Notes under the pieces: generated by a model
Told to the model about the DNA's origin: nothing
The model's input: only the letters and a program-made list of their open reading frames with translations
The model's database searches: none
Part shown: piece after piece, positions 34,420-46,477 of the stretch
Layout: every line of letters begins with the position of its first letter
How positions within the stretch are numbered: position 1 is the first letter of the stretch
Position numbers and translations under genes: made by a program
NCBI GenBank assembly: GCA_020137815.1
Contig: CM035356.1
Span: 4,350,856 to 4,414,855, forward strand
DNA from: Hormiphora californensis
Taxonomy: Eukaryota; Ctenophora; Tentaculata; Cydippida; Pleurobrachiidae
DNA length: 64,000 nt
Direction of reading: 5' to 3'

Positions 34420-37127
34420 GCATGGACAGTTGAAAATACAACAGAATATCGCGAAAAAGGACAAAAAGAAACTATATATAGAAAGGGGCAAGAGAAAAAA
34501 TGCATATATGGTCAAAGCTGAGCGGGGAAAGATAATCGAAGGGTCAACATAGCCAAGCAGTAGTGCAGATGTTGAAGACCGGTTCCTCCATTCCAGTTGC
34601 AACCGGCTTTGCAATTACGAAGAGCAGCAAAGAGGAAAGTGTATAAGACCCAAAAGGAAGACTTTAGAAAAGTTTGAAAACACATTGAATGCGAACCAAA
34701 AATCATCATAATGAAAGAATAAATATAAACAAAATAAACTTTGAGCACAAGTTTCGACACATTCGAACACGGAGCGAAGGATGTGACTGGTCAGAAAATC
34801 GAAGAAGAGGAAATGCTGATTTTTTGATCAGGACCCCAGATGTACTAGGGGGTATGAAGGAAAAACTCATTTGATCAAGGAGGCCATTGTATAGTAATAT
34901 TTTTATAATGTCGCACGACAAGAAAAAGAAAAGGTGTGCGCAAAGTGTGATAGTTGCCAGTTGCCGCACCTACAAAGAACCCAAAAAAGCTGGCTAAATC
35001 TTGCCTGGGCGAACTATACAATTAAGCCCTAATATTCCTTGTAAGAACATAACAACAAACACCTACAAAGAGTTGTCAAAACCAATGCTCGAAGATCAAA
35101 ATGAGGGTAGTGATGAAAGGGGTTTGGGTTGCACATTATTATCGATGAAATTTTCAATGGTCAGTAATGTTTATGATCTGTTTATACACCTGCATTACAC
35201 AAAACCTACTCTGCGGCTTATGTGAGTATTGGATACGAACGACAAAGGGTTGTTTGGAGGAAGGCAGTTAATAGTATGTGGAGACCTTCTGCAAACTATA
35301 CCACAACTACCCGCTACGCAACTAAAAACCCCAGTTATATGGCACCAAAAAACCAGTATTTCCACGCCAATACAGCTCCAGCGAATAAAGTACGAATGCT
35401 TACGGGTCCGACTCCGGCGGGGGGGCCCCATGAATTTAACAATTGGAAGAACTAGAACTTTCTATTCCAAAGGAGTTGACAATTAATCAACGACAATGGG
35501 ACAAAAGGAAACCATTGTCTATAGGGGAATTTTAAGCAGAAGGAGAAGGCTGCGAATAGCTGCGACTTACAAGTAAGAACCAAAAGACATTGAATATTAA
35601 GTCACGGAATGCTGCCTCTAACGCGGCACTCCAAAACCTAAGCGAAAGACAAATAAGACAGCCTTGGGGATGAGCTAGTACACGATATCTGATAGAAAGC
35701 AAAATGGAAAAATTAGTGGTGTCTATGCCCACCACCCGAAAAATGGTAGAAGACAGTTTTTTCACAAATTCAACGGCTCTGTACTGTCAAAAAAGAGTTT
35801 TAAATGTTCAATCATTCGAGCCATAGACGATATTTCGAGTAAGAAAAATGGTGTTAAGTCGAGAGACCACCATACAAAGAGCAATTCGAAAAGTTGGATT
35901 AAACATACTGACTACCCAAGATTAACAGCAAACAGGTTAGAAAAAGGATCAAGATGACATCGGAGTACGAGTAATGTCGCGGAAAACTAATGTTAAAGCA
36001 GGATAACAAATGGAAGTAGTCGAACTGTGAAGAAATAGTTTAAGATGAAAGACGGGAATTGCTCGAAACTACTAGTGCAAGTTGATGGGATGAAAAAAGT
36101 ACAGAACTGGGGAGGATAAATCGTGATATGGTATATTCTATCTAAACGCAATCTTCTAAAACCTGTGAACAGTTCCCAATACTCTACTCTAGCGTATGCA
36201 TTACATTCATAAATGCCAGGATTGTCCTTAGAGTCTGCATATATTGATATAGGCAATACAGTGTTTGCGCCAGGGCAGGCTTATGTTGCGTTGTCACGGG
36301 TAAAAAGTCTCGCTGGTTTTACATCTAATAAATCTATCTACTTCAAGTATGAAGGCAAACAGAGATGCTCTAACTGCATACCGCGTATTAGGTAGCAAAG
36401 GTATAATAGGTGAAAAGAAAAAGAAGACAATTCTAAAGAATTATGGTGAAGAGAGAATATGGTATCCGACAGAAGGGGCAGATAAAGCTAAAAAGAGGAT
36501 CACCGAATTAGCAGATGAGGCAAACAAACAACATAAGAAGAAAAGCGAGAAAAAAATAGGAAAGAAAACTGGGGAACCGAAAAACAAAAAGGGTCAAAAC
36601 TGAGTACGTTGTTATTGCAGACAAAGAAACAAAGGGTACAAAGAAGTCAAAGCAAACACAACTGGAATCTTTCGAATGTTTGTATGAAACTGTTACGAAA
36701 GACGATGACATGAGACATATATGTTCTCGCAATGTTTTAGAAAACCTTGAAGAAAGTGAGTTCAACGAGGTGTATGATGCCCTGATAAAGCCCTACTATG
36801 AAGCAAAATCTACTGGGAGGGCCGACGAGTGCATTGCGATTGAACCCCGACCCACATGGAACAGAGCCATTTGAGGATAAATGGTTGTCCGATGAAGATC
36901 TTGAGCTGTTTACCTGGTACCATGCAAGACTACTTAAAGGACGAAGAACTGGCAGGGAATCCTTCAATAAATATCTTCAACTTCGGAGGTTGTGTAGACC
37001 ATGCGTATATGAATAGCCAGCTGAATACTAGCGCCAGAAAAATGGAAAATTACATCAAACGAAAATATGCAATGACACGTTTATCAAAGCACACGACAGA
37101 TACCCAAAGAAGAAGACCATATGATGT
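34420..37127 (+). pseudogene. Second, partial copy of the RepHel-Ulp1 region, heavily indel-ridden
   Basis: Matches 30945-33432 of the first copy, from the linker before the helicase to the Ulp1 domain. From 34420 to about 36215 it differs by frequent small insertions and deletions with few clean substitutions, so all frames are broken. From about 36220 to 37127 it is nearly identical to 32520-33432, with only a few one-base insertions. It ends inside the Ulp1 domain where LINE-like sequence begins. The abrupt change in error type suggests uncorrected long-read sequence rather than natural decay. Whether a true second genomic copy exists is uncertain. Confidence 0.8.
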
Positions 37128-37205
37128 TATATACTGAATACGCCTGGAAGGTCTAGGAATAACAGTCTGTCGATCGTTGAGCCCGGTAGTGAACGGAAAA
37201 CGAAA

Positions 37206-37988
37206 ATGAACGATGAGGCAAGCGAGAAGGTGAATGCTGACGATCCGACTGTGCTGGAAGCACTGGCCAATCTCGCGAAACTGCAGAAGGAGGCGGAAAA
37301 ATTCCCAAACGAGTGCGAAACTACTTGTATGTTGCTCAAGGAGGGTAGGTGTCCTCATGGCATATCTGGGAAGAAATCTGCTGACGGTAAGGATAGGTGT
37401 GACTTTTTTCATCCGAAACTATGTGTTCCCTGGGGGAAGAAAGGAGAGAAAGGTTGTGCCAAGGGTCCGGAATGTAGGAAACTACACAAGGCTATCTGTA
37501 GCAGAGCAATAGAATCCAAGGAATGTTTTGAAAAGAAATGTTACCTTGTTCACCCCAAAGGAACCAACAGGCGAAGGCCAAGGGACCAGGTGGGGCAAAA
37601 GAAAGATAGAAGAAAGAGTGAACGTGGACCTTCCCAGGAAGGAGGACGAACGGAAAAACCGTCCTTCGCAACGGGGAAAAACAAGTCCAATGATAAGAAG
37701 CCTGGCAGTTCGCTGGGACGAAACGGTAAACCAGGCGGTAAACCGAACGCAAAATTCACTCCAGCTAAAAGTCAGGGTGATTTTTTAGCTATCAAATCCC
37801 TTTTGGAAAAGCTTCAGAAGGGAATGTCGGACATAAAAGGGGATCAGACACAAATGCAGAAACCTGAAAACTCTGAGAGAGCAATCAAGAATGAGCTGCT
37901 CAATGGGAGGTCTTCGGGTCGGATCCGGCCACGGGTGCTGCAGTCCCAGGCGTGTTATTACACGCCCAATCCTGCACCCAGTGCATAG
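37206..37988 (+). CDS. LINE ORF1-like protein with CCCH zinc fingers
   Basis: 260 residues. After an N-terminal helical stretch come Cys/His clusters (CMLLKEGRCPHG, CDFFHPKLC, CRKLHKAIC, CFEKKCYLVHP), which read as CCCH-type fingers. A basic Lys/Arg/Gly-rich tail follows. The position directly upstream of damaged endonuclease and RT sequence (from 38000) indicates the nucleic-acid-binding ORF1 of a non-LTR retrotransposon. It appears inserted into the Ulp1 part of the second Helitron copy near 37127. Confidence 0.65.
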   Translation: MNDEASEKVNADDPTVLEALANLAKLQKEAEKFPNECETTCMLLKEGRCPHGISGKKSADGKDRCDFFHPKLCVPWGKKGEKGCAKGPECRKLHKAICSRAIESKECFEKKCYLVHPKGTNRRRPRDQVGQKKDRRKSERGPSQEGGRTEKPSFATGKNKSNDKKPGSSLGRNGKPGGKPNAKFTPAKSQGDFLAIKSLLEKLQKGMSDIKGDQTQMQKPENSERAIKNELLNGRSSGRIRPRVLQSQACYYTPNPAPSA

Positions 37989-37999
37989 GAGTAATGTGC

Positions 38000-40900
38000 T
38001 GTGAATTTGTCAAGTCCTCAGGGAGGATGTGGAGTCAAATCCCGGAGAGGTACCCTTCATAGCTGTGACAGAAACATGGCTTAAACCAATAACGTTGGAA
38101 ACTTACAAATTCTAAATGGGATGGGGAGAAAGTAGGGTCTAATCTACCGTTGTGATCGGAGATACAGGACAGGGGTGGGGCGGTGTTAATGCCTGCTGAC
38201 GTCTTTGATCTACCGATAGACGAAGCATGTAGCTTTGGATAAAAGACAAGCTGTCAGCTGTTAATAATGGTGCTCCTCAATCCCAAGCAAGTGGGTATTG
38301 GGGTACTACTGTACACAGATCACCATCCGCTTCCGGCTCCAGGTTAGTGATTTTAGGGCGTTTTGTGCTGGAGGTACCAGACATTTTCAATTCAATTTCA
38401 TTCATTCATATTTAAAGTTCATCTAATTTCATCGAACAGAGCCAGATCAATGTTGTCTGTCTATATGGGGAGAATTTTAATGTACCCTGAGGATCGCTGC
38501 TTGGAAATCACCTGAGGCAAACAAACCCAAGAACAGCAAATAAGTGATGGCACTGCTTAGCTTCACTGAGGACAACGCTGCTTTCTCAATTATTGATGAC
38601 CATCGAGAGCAGCAGCTACTTGGATTTTGGTTTTCATCATCAATTCTGAGAACACTGGTTATAACGTGTTAGGAGCAAAGGAGACTAGGGTTTTCGGCCC
38701 ACAAACCCTATTGGAGTTTGGTGTGACTACTCGGAATCCGTGCTTCTGCAGCCAGGGAAACGTGCACCCCCCCTCAGTTTGCTCCAGCCTCAGTTTGCTG
38801 CTGTGAGTTTCGTTTTCACTACTTGGATATGTACAAAATCAGATACAGAGGCAATAATAATACGTGAGGGAGGTAAAAAAAGGTTGATTTGGGGAAGCTG
38901 TAATTCGGAGTCGTAAGTGCAACCACGGAAGAGCTTCCCTCCTTCCCTCCTCCTTCCTCGAGTATCAGATATATTGTTCCCGATTGCTCAATTCATGCCC
39001 TAGGAGAAACCGAAAGGGGGAGGAGGCCAAAGCCTTGTGCAGAAAACTTTCTCGAAAAAAAAGAGCTAGCTGCGAAAGGCGTCTCGCACTCTCTTGGAGA
39101 AAAAGATACTCCAATCAGTCAGCAGATTGAAGCTCTCCAAAAGAGGATCGATGTTCTTTATAATATTATTGGGAAATCCGGGATGCTATCCTGGATGAGA
39201 ATATAAAGCAGGAAAAACTGGCAGTTGAAAAGATCAAAACAAAACGCCAATACTTCGAACAAGCTACGCCTAAAGCGTTTCGTCGCTCGTCGCTGGTGAC
39301 AGCAACAGTATCCTTCTCGGCGTTACTGGAGAATCTGGGCGATTGATCACTGATAGAAAGAAATTGTTGGAAGAGCTTTGTCTAGGCAATTCAAGGCTGT
39401 TTCAGTGAACCCGGAGGAAGCTGACTTAAACACATGACACGATATCAACGTTTGCGCGTCAATAACACCTGTTCAATGATGTTTACTTTACAAAAAACAG
39501 TGAAAATATCCTAGATATGCTATCAATGAGATGAAACAGCGGATGCAGCTCCTGGTCCCGACGGAAATACCGGCCATACTGCTGAAACGCTGCGGCTGAA
39601 GCGGTGCACAACAAACACCCACTTGTAACCTGATGTGGACTAGGGGTCGCTAGGGAGGGAAAGGTATTTGTTCCATCACGTCCAATGGTGTCGCTTGTCC
39701 ACCCCCCCCCTCTACAGAAGGGTAAGCAGGTCCTCAGCTGGCAAATTAATCGCCCTGGGTCTCTCTGACCGATCATACCACAATTAAGGTCTTCGCGCGA
39801 GAGTCGTCGGAAAAAGCTAAGTGAAAACAACCCATTTTGGAGAAAAATAGCTTTTTAAAAAACGACAACATTCAAACATGGATTTAGGCGTGGGAGAAGC
39901 TGCCTCACTCTGCTGCCGCCTCACCCGCTGCTTCCTAGATCACTTCGACAACATTCCAGAGTAATGCACTCGTGGCATGGAACTGACTCTTGTACCTTGA
40001 TTACGCTAAGGGCTTGATCGAGTTGAATCATAACATCTTGATTAGAAAGCTTGAAGCTCTAGGTACATGAAGGTCTCGTGACATTGATCCAAGTCTTTCC
40101 TTGAAGGAGAGGCAGAGAGTCACGGTGGATGGATGTCCGTCGTAGCCTGTACATGTTAAGAGGCGGAGTTCCCCAAGGGTCAGTTGGGTACCACCCCGAT
40201 TCTCTTTTTAAATCTATCTGAATGATATCACAACGGTTTGTGTTCAAGGAATACACTGGGGGGGCGGTGCTTTGCAGATGACACACGAATCATGAGAGTA
40301 TTGGATGAGAAATGGTATGAAATACTCCCAACGGTACCTGATTCGTTACCGAGTTGTCAACTGAGAAATAACATAAACTGCATACGGATAAGTTTGAAAT
40401 TCCTACTCTGTCATGCGTTTTCCGTACCATCTCATGCACCATCTCCTTTTACTGATTATATCTTGCAGCTCAGCACTTCAGGAGCAGGGCTGCTGAAACC
40501 TAATGTCCTCCTCGGTTAAGGATTTGGGCGTGCTTGTTCATTCTGATCTAACCTGGTCCGGTCACATCGCTACCATCGCCGAAAAACGCTAAGAGGAAAG
40601 CAGCCTGGGTGTTTAGTGTGTTCAGGACCAGGGATAGAGGGGTTATGGTAACCCTCTACAAGAGCATGGTAAGAAGCCTGCTGGAATACTGCTGCCCTCT
40701 TTGGAATCCTACCAAGATCCAGGATATCCAGGTTTTAGAGGGGGTGCAACGCTCCTTCACCAGACGGATCTCTGAGTGCAAGGGGATGGATTACTGGCAG
40801 AGACTGCAATACCTGGGCCTTAGCTCCCTGCAGCGCAGGAGAGAGAGATACTCCATTCTCCACATGTGGAAGATCATGCACGGCCTAGTCTCCAATGACC

Positions 40901-41223
40901 TCAAAATAAGGTTCACAACTGGAGGCCGACTTGGAGTTCGAGCTGTGGTTCCCAAATTGACCAAACTGTCCACTATGGCCAAACAGACAGCATATGACGG
41001 ATCCTTTGCTGTTATGGGACCACGACTATGGAACTGTTTACCTGCAAAACTTAATCAAATTGACGAGTTCCAGGTATTCAAAGTTCAGCTGTCAAGATAC
41101 CTGACGTCGTTTTCGGACTGTCCCCCAGTTACGGGATATGTACGAAGCTCCAGGAACTCTTTACTAGACATGAGACTGAACGACGGGGAGTTGCAAGCAA
41201 GCGATACCCCGGTCGGAGTGTAA
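38000..41223 (+). pseudogene. LINE ORF2 (endonuclease-reverse transcriptase), many frameshifts
   Basis: Fragments in changing frames follow the order of a CR1/L2/Jockey-group ORF2. An endonuclease start (VTETWLKP) is at ~38060. RT blocks follow: LYLDYAKG at ~39990, GVPQGS at ~40168, and FADDTRIM at ~40270. An intact terminal frame of 204 codons (40609-41223) has the usual C-terminal motifs SLLEYCCPLW, GVQRSFTRRI and MGPRLWNCLPA. The many indels between 38000 and 40600 resemble those at 34420-36215. The last ~600 bp are clean. Confidence 0.75.
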
Positions 41224-41519
41224 ACGGCGGCGAATCATCAGAAGTAACCAGAAGTAAGAAGTAAGTAAGAGAGAGAGAGAGAGAGTGAGAGAGAGAGAGA
41301 GAGATAGAAGGCATGGCTTGAAGGGAGGGGCGTTGGTAAATTCTCGTCAAACAAAGGACGGTAGTAAAGATCCAAAAAATTCAAACCTGCACACGACAAA
41401 GTTAAAAAGACGAGTTGCAAGTGTCAAGCTGCAGGAGAGGAGAGGAGAGACTTGCAGAAGAAGAGATTAGAGGAGGGAAGGGGTTGAAAAGAGAGAAATA
41501 GAGAAAAAAAGAGGGAGAG

Positions 41520-41619
41520 NNNNNNNNNNNNNNNNNNNNNNNNNNNNNNNNNNNNNNNNNNNNNNNNNNNNNNNNNNNNNNNNNNNNNNNNNNNNNNNNN
41601 NNNNNNNNNNNNNNNNNNN
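41520..41619. other. Assembly gap
   Basis: 100 unspecified bases, the conventional length for a gap of unknown size. Confidence 0.99.
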
Positions 41620-42200
41620 GGGTTTTAAAAGGTGTATTGTTACAATTCTATTTTTAACCCAATCAACCTCCTTCCCCAACTTTTCTAAAACCACCCCAGA
41701 GCCTTTTCCTTCCCCGGGGTTCCCAAAACACACCCTTTTTTTCCCTTTTTCTTTCCCCTCTATGTATTATTTTCCCCTTTTTAAAACTTGCCCTCCAATC
41801 CCGCAACCCTTTAAAAAAGGGGTTGTTGCACAAGGGAGTGGGGCGAAGAATTTCAAGGACTTACTGGTGTTTTTTTGTACCTCTATTTTGGGATAATTAG
41901 AGGAGGAGAGAGGGGGAAAATCACCCCGGGCCCCCCCTCTTAAAAAAAGGGGGGGGCCCCCCCCCTTTTCCCGGGGGGTCCCTTTTCCCCCCCCCTACCC
42001 CCCCTTTGTTTTTCCCCTTTTCCCTCGGGGGGCCCCAAAAAAAAAAAGGGGGGGGGGTTTTTTATGTAGACTCCAAGGGTTTGTTTTGGGTTAACTTTTG
42101 GGGAACCCTTTGATTTTATAAAAAAAATTTTTCCTTTCTTTTCACGACCAATTTTTTCACAAAACACACACACCCCCACCACCTTGTTTATCAAAAATCA
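41620..42200. other. Low-quality sequence after the gap
   Basis: The sequence is dominated by stretched homopolymers (runs of c, g, a and t) with no ORF or repeat logic. It looks like poor base calls at a contig edge. Confidence 0.75.
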
Positions 42201-42847
42201 TAGTAAAATGCTGTTTTTACTCAGTACTCGGGTTACTGGGAATATAAACATACTTAGTTTCTTTTTAGTTGGTAACATCTGGATTGGTAACGAATTTACC
42301 CCTCCCAGAGGTGAGAGGTACGAGGGGTAATTTAGTTACCAAAAACATACGGTGGTGGTGGCCTCCGATGAAAATAACTTTTCTCGGTTCCTAACTTCGG
42401 TTTACAGGTAAGGCTAATAACACCATACCAAGTTGTTAATACGCTTAGTGCAGTACATATATATGTATTTTTAGCGACTTTCTGTATGCGAAAAATTCCT
42501 TTCGAGAACTGAAAAGAAGCATTGATTTGAGAGACGGACTAAGGAGAAAGAGACAGAAAGATAGAAAGAGAGATAGGGAGAGAAAAGAAGATAGATAATT
42601 TCTGCATATGCAATATTTGTAGCAGGCTGTAAATGCAAAAAGACGGAAGAAGTGAGGGTGCAAGCTTGGTACATTTGGTACAGGAAACACGAGACATAAA
42701 GATAGAAAGATAGAAAGTGAGATAGATAGAGAGAAGGTAGAGAGATAGATAGAGAGAAGTTAGAAAGATAGAAGATAGGGTATTACGTATGGTACGAGTG
42801 TAAACATGTTGATGTGATTACAAAGTAGAACCACTCACTGCCACCTG

Positions 42848-43170
42848 CTTCATTTCCCTTTCTCATCCCTTCTATCTTTCTCTAAATCCCTATCTATCTT
42901 CTCCTCCCTTCTATCTTTCTCTCAATCCCTATCTATCATCTCCCTTCTATCTTTCTCTCAATCCCTATCTATCATCTCCCTTCTATCTTTCTCTCAATCC
43001 CTATCTATCATCTCCCTTCTATCTTTCTATCTTTCTCTAAATCCCTATCTATCATCTCCCTTCTATCTTTCTCTCAATCCCTATCTATCTTCTTATCCCT
43101 TCTATCTTTCTCTAAAGCACTATCTATCTTCTTATCCCTTCTATCCTTCTCTAAATCCCTATCTATCTTC
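42848..43170. repeat. ~37-bp pyrimidine-rich tandem repeat
   Basis: Units of ccctatctatcatct followed by cccttctatctttctctcaat recur about eight times with small length changes. Confidence 0.85.
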
Positions 43171-43435
43171 CTCTCTTCCAGCCAATCTTGTTCACCCCCT
43201 TCCCTTTCTCTCCGTCTCATCCTCACTGTTTTCCTCTTGACGTACAGCAGCATGTTATTGATGTGGAAAGATCTCTATTATAACTGACCAGAGATTGCAT
43301 TCAGAAAGGGAACAAAGGTCAGAGACAAGAGATGTGAAAATCGTCTTGAAAAGCATGGTGAATGGTGCATGGCAAGAAGTAGGGGTTAGAGAACAAGGGA
43401 TAGATGAATTTGATAGTCTATATTAATAGAAAAAG

Positions 43436-43436
43436 A

Positions 43437-43500
<64 letters not shown>
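43436..43500. repeat. (GA)n microsatellite
   Basis: About 65 bp of uninterrupted GA. Confidence 0.95.
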
Positions 43501-43506
<6 letters not shown>

Positions 43507-43894
43507 TAGAGAGAGTGTGGGAGAGGCGACAGGAGCAGAAAGGGGAGAATGGTGTGGGTTATAACACTGATAGGAGGTTACGTAAGGAAATGAAAAAAGA
43601 TATTAACGTAAGAACTACAGAGAGGTTGCCAAGCTAGACTGCCATTCGCGCGCCCCACAAATGTAAAGGGAGGGTTAAAACATAACAACAGAGAGGGTGT
43701 TTGTTTGTTCGTTTGTGTACGACGTCTTAGGAACCTGATTTATGAGGGTGTAAAGATATCACATTAGTCAGCTTGCAGGAAAAATGCTCACTAATCAGAG
43801 TCTCTTCTAGACCGCTCTTTCTCTAGTCTCTCTTGAGGTTCATTATTATAAAACAACTCCGCATATTATGTGTAAATGATAATAAACTCCCCTA

Positions 43895-44455
43895 TTCATC
43901 CCTCCCTCCCTCCCCTATATATCTCCCATCCCTGGCCATCCCTCCCTTCCCTCCCCTATGTATCTCCCATCCCTCCCTTCCCTTCTCCCCTATGTATCTC
44001 CCATCCCTGGCCATCCCTCCCTTCCCTCCCCTATATATCTCCCATCCCTGGCCATCCCTCCCCTATTTATCTCCCATCCCTATTCATCCCTCCCTCCCTC
44101 CCCTATATATCTCCCATCCCTGGCCATCCCTCCCTTCCCTCCCCTATTTATCTCCCATCCCTGGCCATCCCTTCCTCTCCTTCTCCCCTATTTATCTCCC
44201 ATCCCTGGCCATCCCTCCCTTCCCTTCTCCCCTATGTATCTCCCATCCCTGGCCATCCCTCCCTCCCTCCCCTATCTATCTCCCATCCCTGGCCATCCCT
44301 CCCTCCCTCCCCTATGTATCTCCCATCCCTGGCCATCCCTCCCTTCCCTTTCCTCCCCTATGTATCTCCCATCCCTCCCTTCCCTTTCCTCCCCTATATA
44401 TCTCCCATCCCTGGCCATCCCTCCCCTTCTCCCCTATGTATCTCCCATCCCTTAC
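43895..44455. repeat. ~40-bp minisatellite
   Basis: About fourteen units built from ctatgtatctcccatccctg, ggccat and (ccct)n. Open frames across it (Pro/Ser/Ile-rich) exist in all three phases and are not genes. Confidence 0.9.
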
Positions 44456-44782
44456 CCCGGCTACTGCGTATGTGATACTCACTCTCAGCTAGAGAGACTG
44501 GAATGCTACGAGATTTATATTCCTCATCCCTACACACACAAAAACAAAGAGAAATGAAGTGAGTTAGAGTAAGGTCAGATGCCAAAGAATATACCCAAAT
44601 TAGTGTGTTGCCCTAAGATACATGACATGTCACGTGACCACCCTTACTATGTGACAAAGCACTGCACTATTGTCCCACCATCCCACATTTTACCAACCAA
44701 TATGACATGCCCTGCCCCCTGATACAGAAATTCCTGCATGCAATACGTTTCCTATTGTGGATTCATTATGACAGTATAACAC

Positions 44783-44862
44783 TTGGACCCCGATTTACCG
44801 GGATGATCGGGGCTTTAATTGCCCGTAATCGGGTCGTTCGCGTATGAAATCGGGGTCATGAC
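44783..44862. mobile_element. Decayed copy of the CAGTCGGACCCCGATTTA MITE
   Basis: ttggaccccgatttaccggg at the left and atgaaatcggggtcatga at the right form degenerate inverted ends about 80 bp apart, with internal deletion. Confidence 0.5.
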
Positions 44863-45109
44863 AAGTATATAATTTCTCAACGATGCCAGATCAGAGTTCT
44901 ACACCCAATAAGGAAAAATCAAGAGATCCAGAGATCAGAGAGAGAGAGAGAGGAAACATGTATAAAAATTATAACAGCATTATAAACGTTATATGATCTT
45001 ACTGCGTTAATGCAGTGGAATAAAGAAAAAGAAAAGAGGAAAGATAAGAAAGAAAAAGAGAACAGGTGTAGAAAGGGGCTGGAAAAAGAAGGGAAAGGAA
45101 AAAGAATTT

Positions 45110-45880
45110 ATGGGGGAATAGGGAAAAATGGATCTCCCCCCTTTTTTCCCCCTCCCCCCCTTTTTTCCCCTCCCTTTCCCCCCCTATTATACTCCCAAAA
45201 AAACGGGGGCCAAAAAAAAAAAAAAAAAAAAAAAAAACCCTCCCCCCCCCTTTTAAGGGGATTATAGGCAATCCCTCCCCCTTTTTGTTTCCCAAACCCC
45301 CTTTTCCCTTTCCCCTATAATTCCAAATGCACCCCCTGAAAATTTTCCCAAAAACCTTAAAAACCCCGGAAAGCCGAAATTTTTGATTAAAGTATAAGCC
45401 CTTTAATTTTTAAAAGGGGTTTAATTCCTTTTTCCAAAAAAAACCCGAAAGTAAGGGTTACAAAAAAAACCCAAAAAAGAAATTAAAATTAAAGGGTTGT
45501 AAAAAAAAATCTCAAAAAAGTTTTTACCAAAATATAAGTCGGAAAAAAAAATCAGGTTATTTCAATTTTTTAATGGAAAAGGGGAACCTCAAGGGGAATT
45601 CCGGTTTTCGGTAAAAGGGGAAGTCAAGGCTGATTAAAAGTTTTTAAAAGGGAAAAAAAAAAGAGCAAAGGGAGAAAGAGGGAAGTGGAAAAAGATGGGG
45701 GAAAAGATAATAAGAAAAGAAAGATAAGAGGGGAAAAAAGGGAAAGAAAAAAATTAATAGGAGGGAAAGAAAGGAGAAGAAAAGAGAAAAAGGGAGATAA
45801 AAATGTAAAAAAGGGGGAATGGAAAAAAGGGGAAATTAAGGGAAAGAGGGGAAGAGGGGATTTATTGTTTTGGGGGTTGT
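45110..45880. other. Low-quality, homopolymer-rich sequence
   Basis: Runs of a, c, t and g similar to 41620-42200, including an uninterrupted run of more than 20 a. No feature can be supported. It falls where the 3' part of the minus-strand SOWAH gene may lie. Confidence 0.7.
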
Positions 45881-45896
45881 AGGAAGATAGAGAGGA

Positions 45897-45897
<1 letters not shown>

Positions 45898-45950
<53 letters not shown>
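45898..45950. repeat. (GA)n microsatellite
   Basis: About 50 bp of GA. Confidence 0.95.
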
Positions 45951-45952
<2 letters not shown>

Positions 45953-46477
45953 TAGACAGTTGGTCAGTTCACCTCTAATAACCAATCCCCTAAATCACTT
46001 CGCTGGCAAGTGCCTCGTGCAGCATAATGTGGGTTTGGGGGCAATGAAAATCGTATTCTATACTACCACTGAGAGACCCCTCTTTCCCTCACTCTATAGT
46101 ACCACTTACAGTACATCCCTCTATCTCTTCCTCTCACACACATCCCTCTATCTCTTCCTCTGACTTCCATGTCCACTCTCCTGTGAGTGAGCTATGAAGC
46201 TACGCTCACCTGTCATCAGCTGCACTGCTTGTACACACACACACACATACACACACTGTGTGTCATGTTACTCACATCATGTGTGCTGTAGACCCACATT
46301 GCTTGTACACAACACACTATTAACTAGAGTGTGTCACGTTACTCACATGTGCTTGTGTAACAGTAGACCCGCCCCACAATACGGCAGTGTATGAATGAGA
46401 AGGGTCTATGATGTTAACACATATTAACACATGTTAGCACATGTTAACACAACATCACAACATCACAGCACATTTAC

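Noticed and set aside
44483-44529. Possible 47-bp minus-strand exon (DEEYKSRSIPVSLAE) downstream of the SOWAH exons
   Set aside because: Has acceptor and donor-like ends, but the phase does not fit the preceding exon (46478), giving a stop; no family match.
43833-44557. Three overlapping Pro/Ser/Ile-rich open frames of about 200 codons
   Set aside because: All three phases are open across a minisatellite; there is no domain or splice context.
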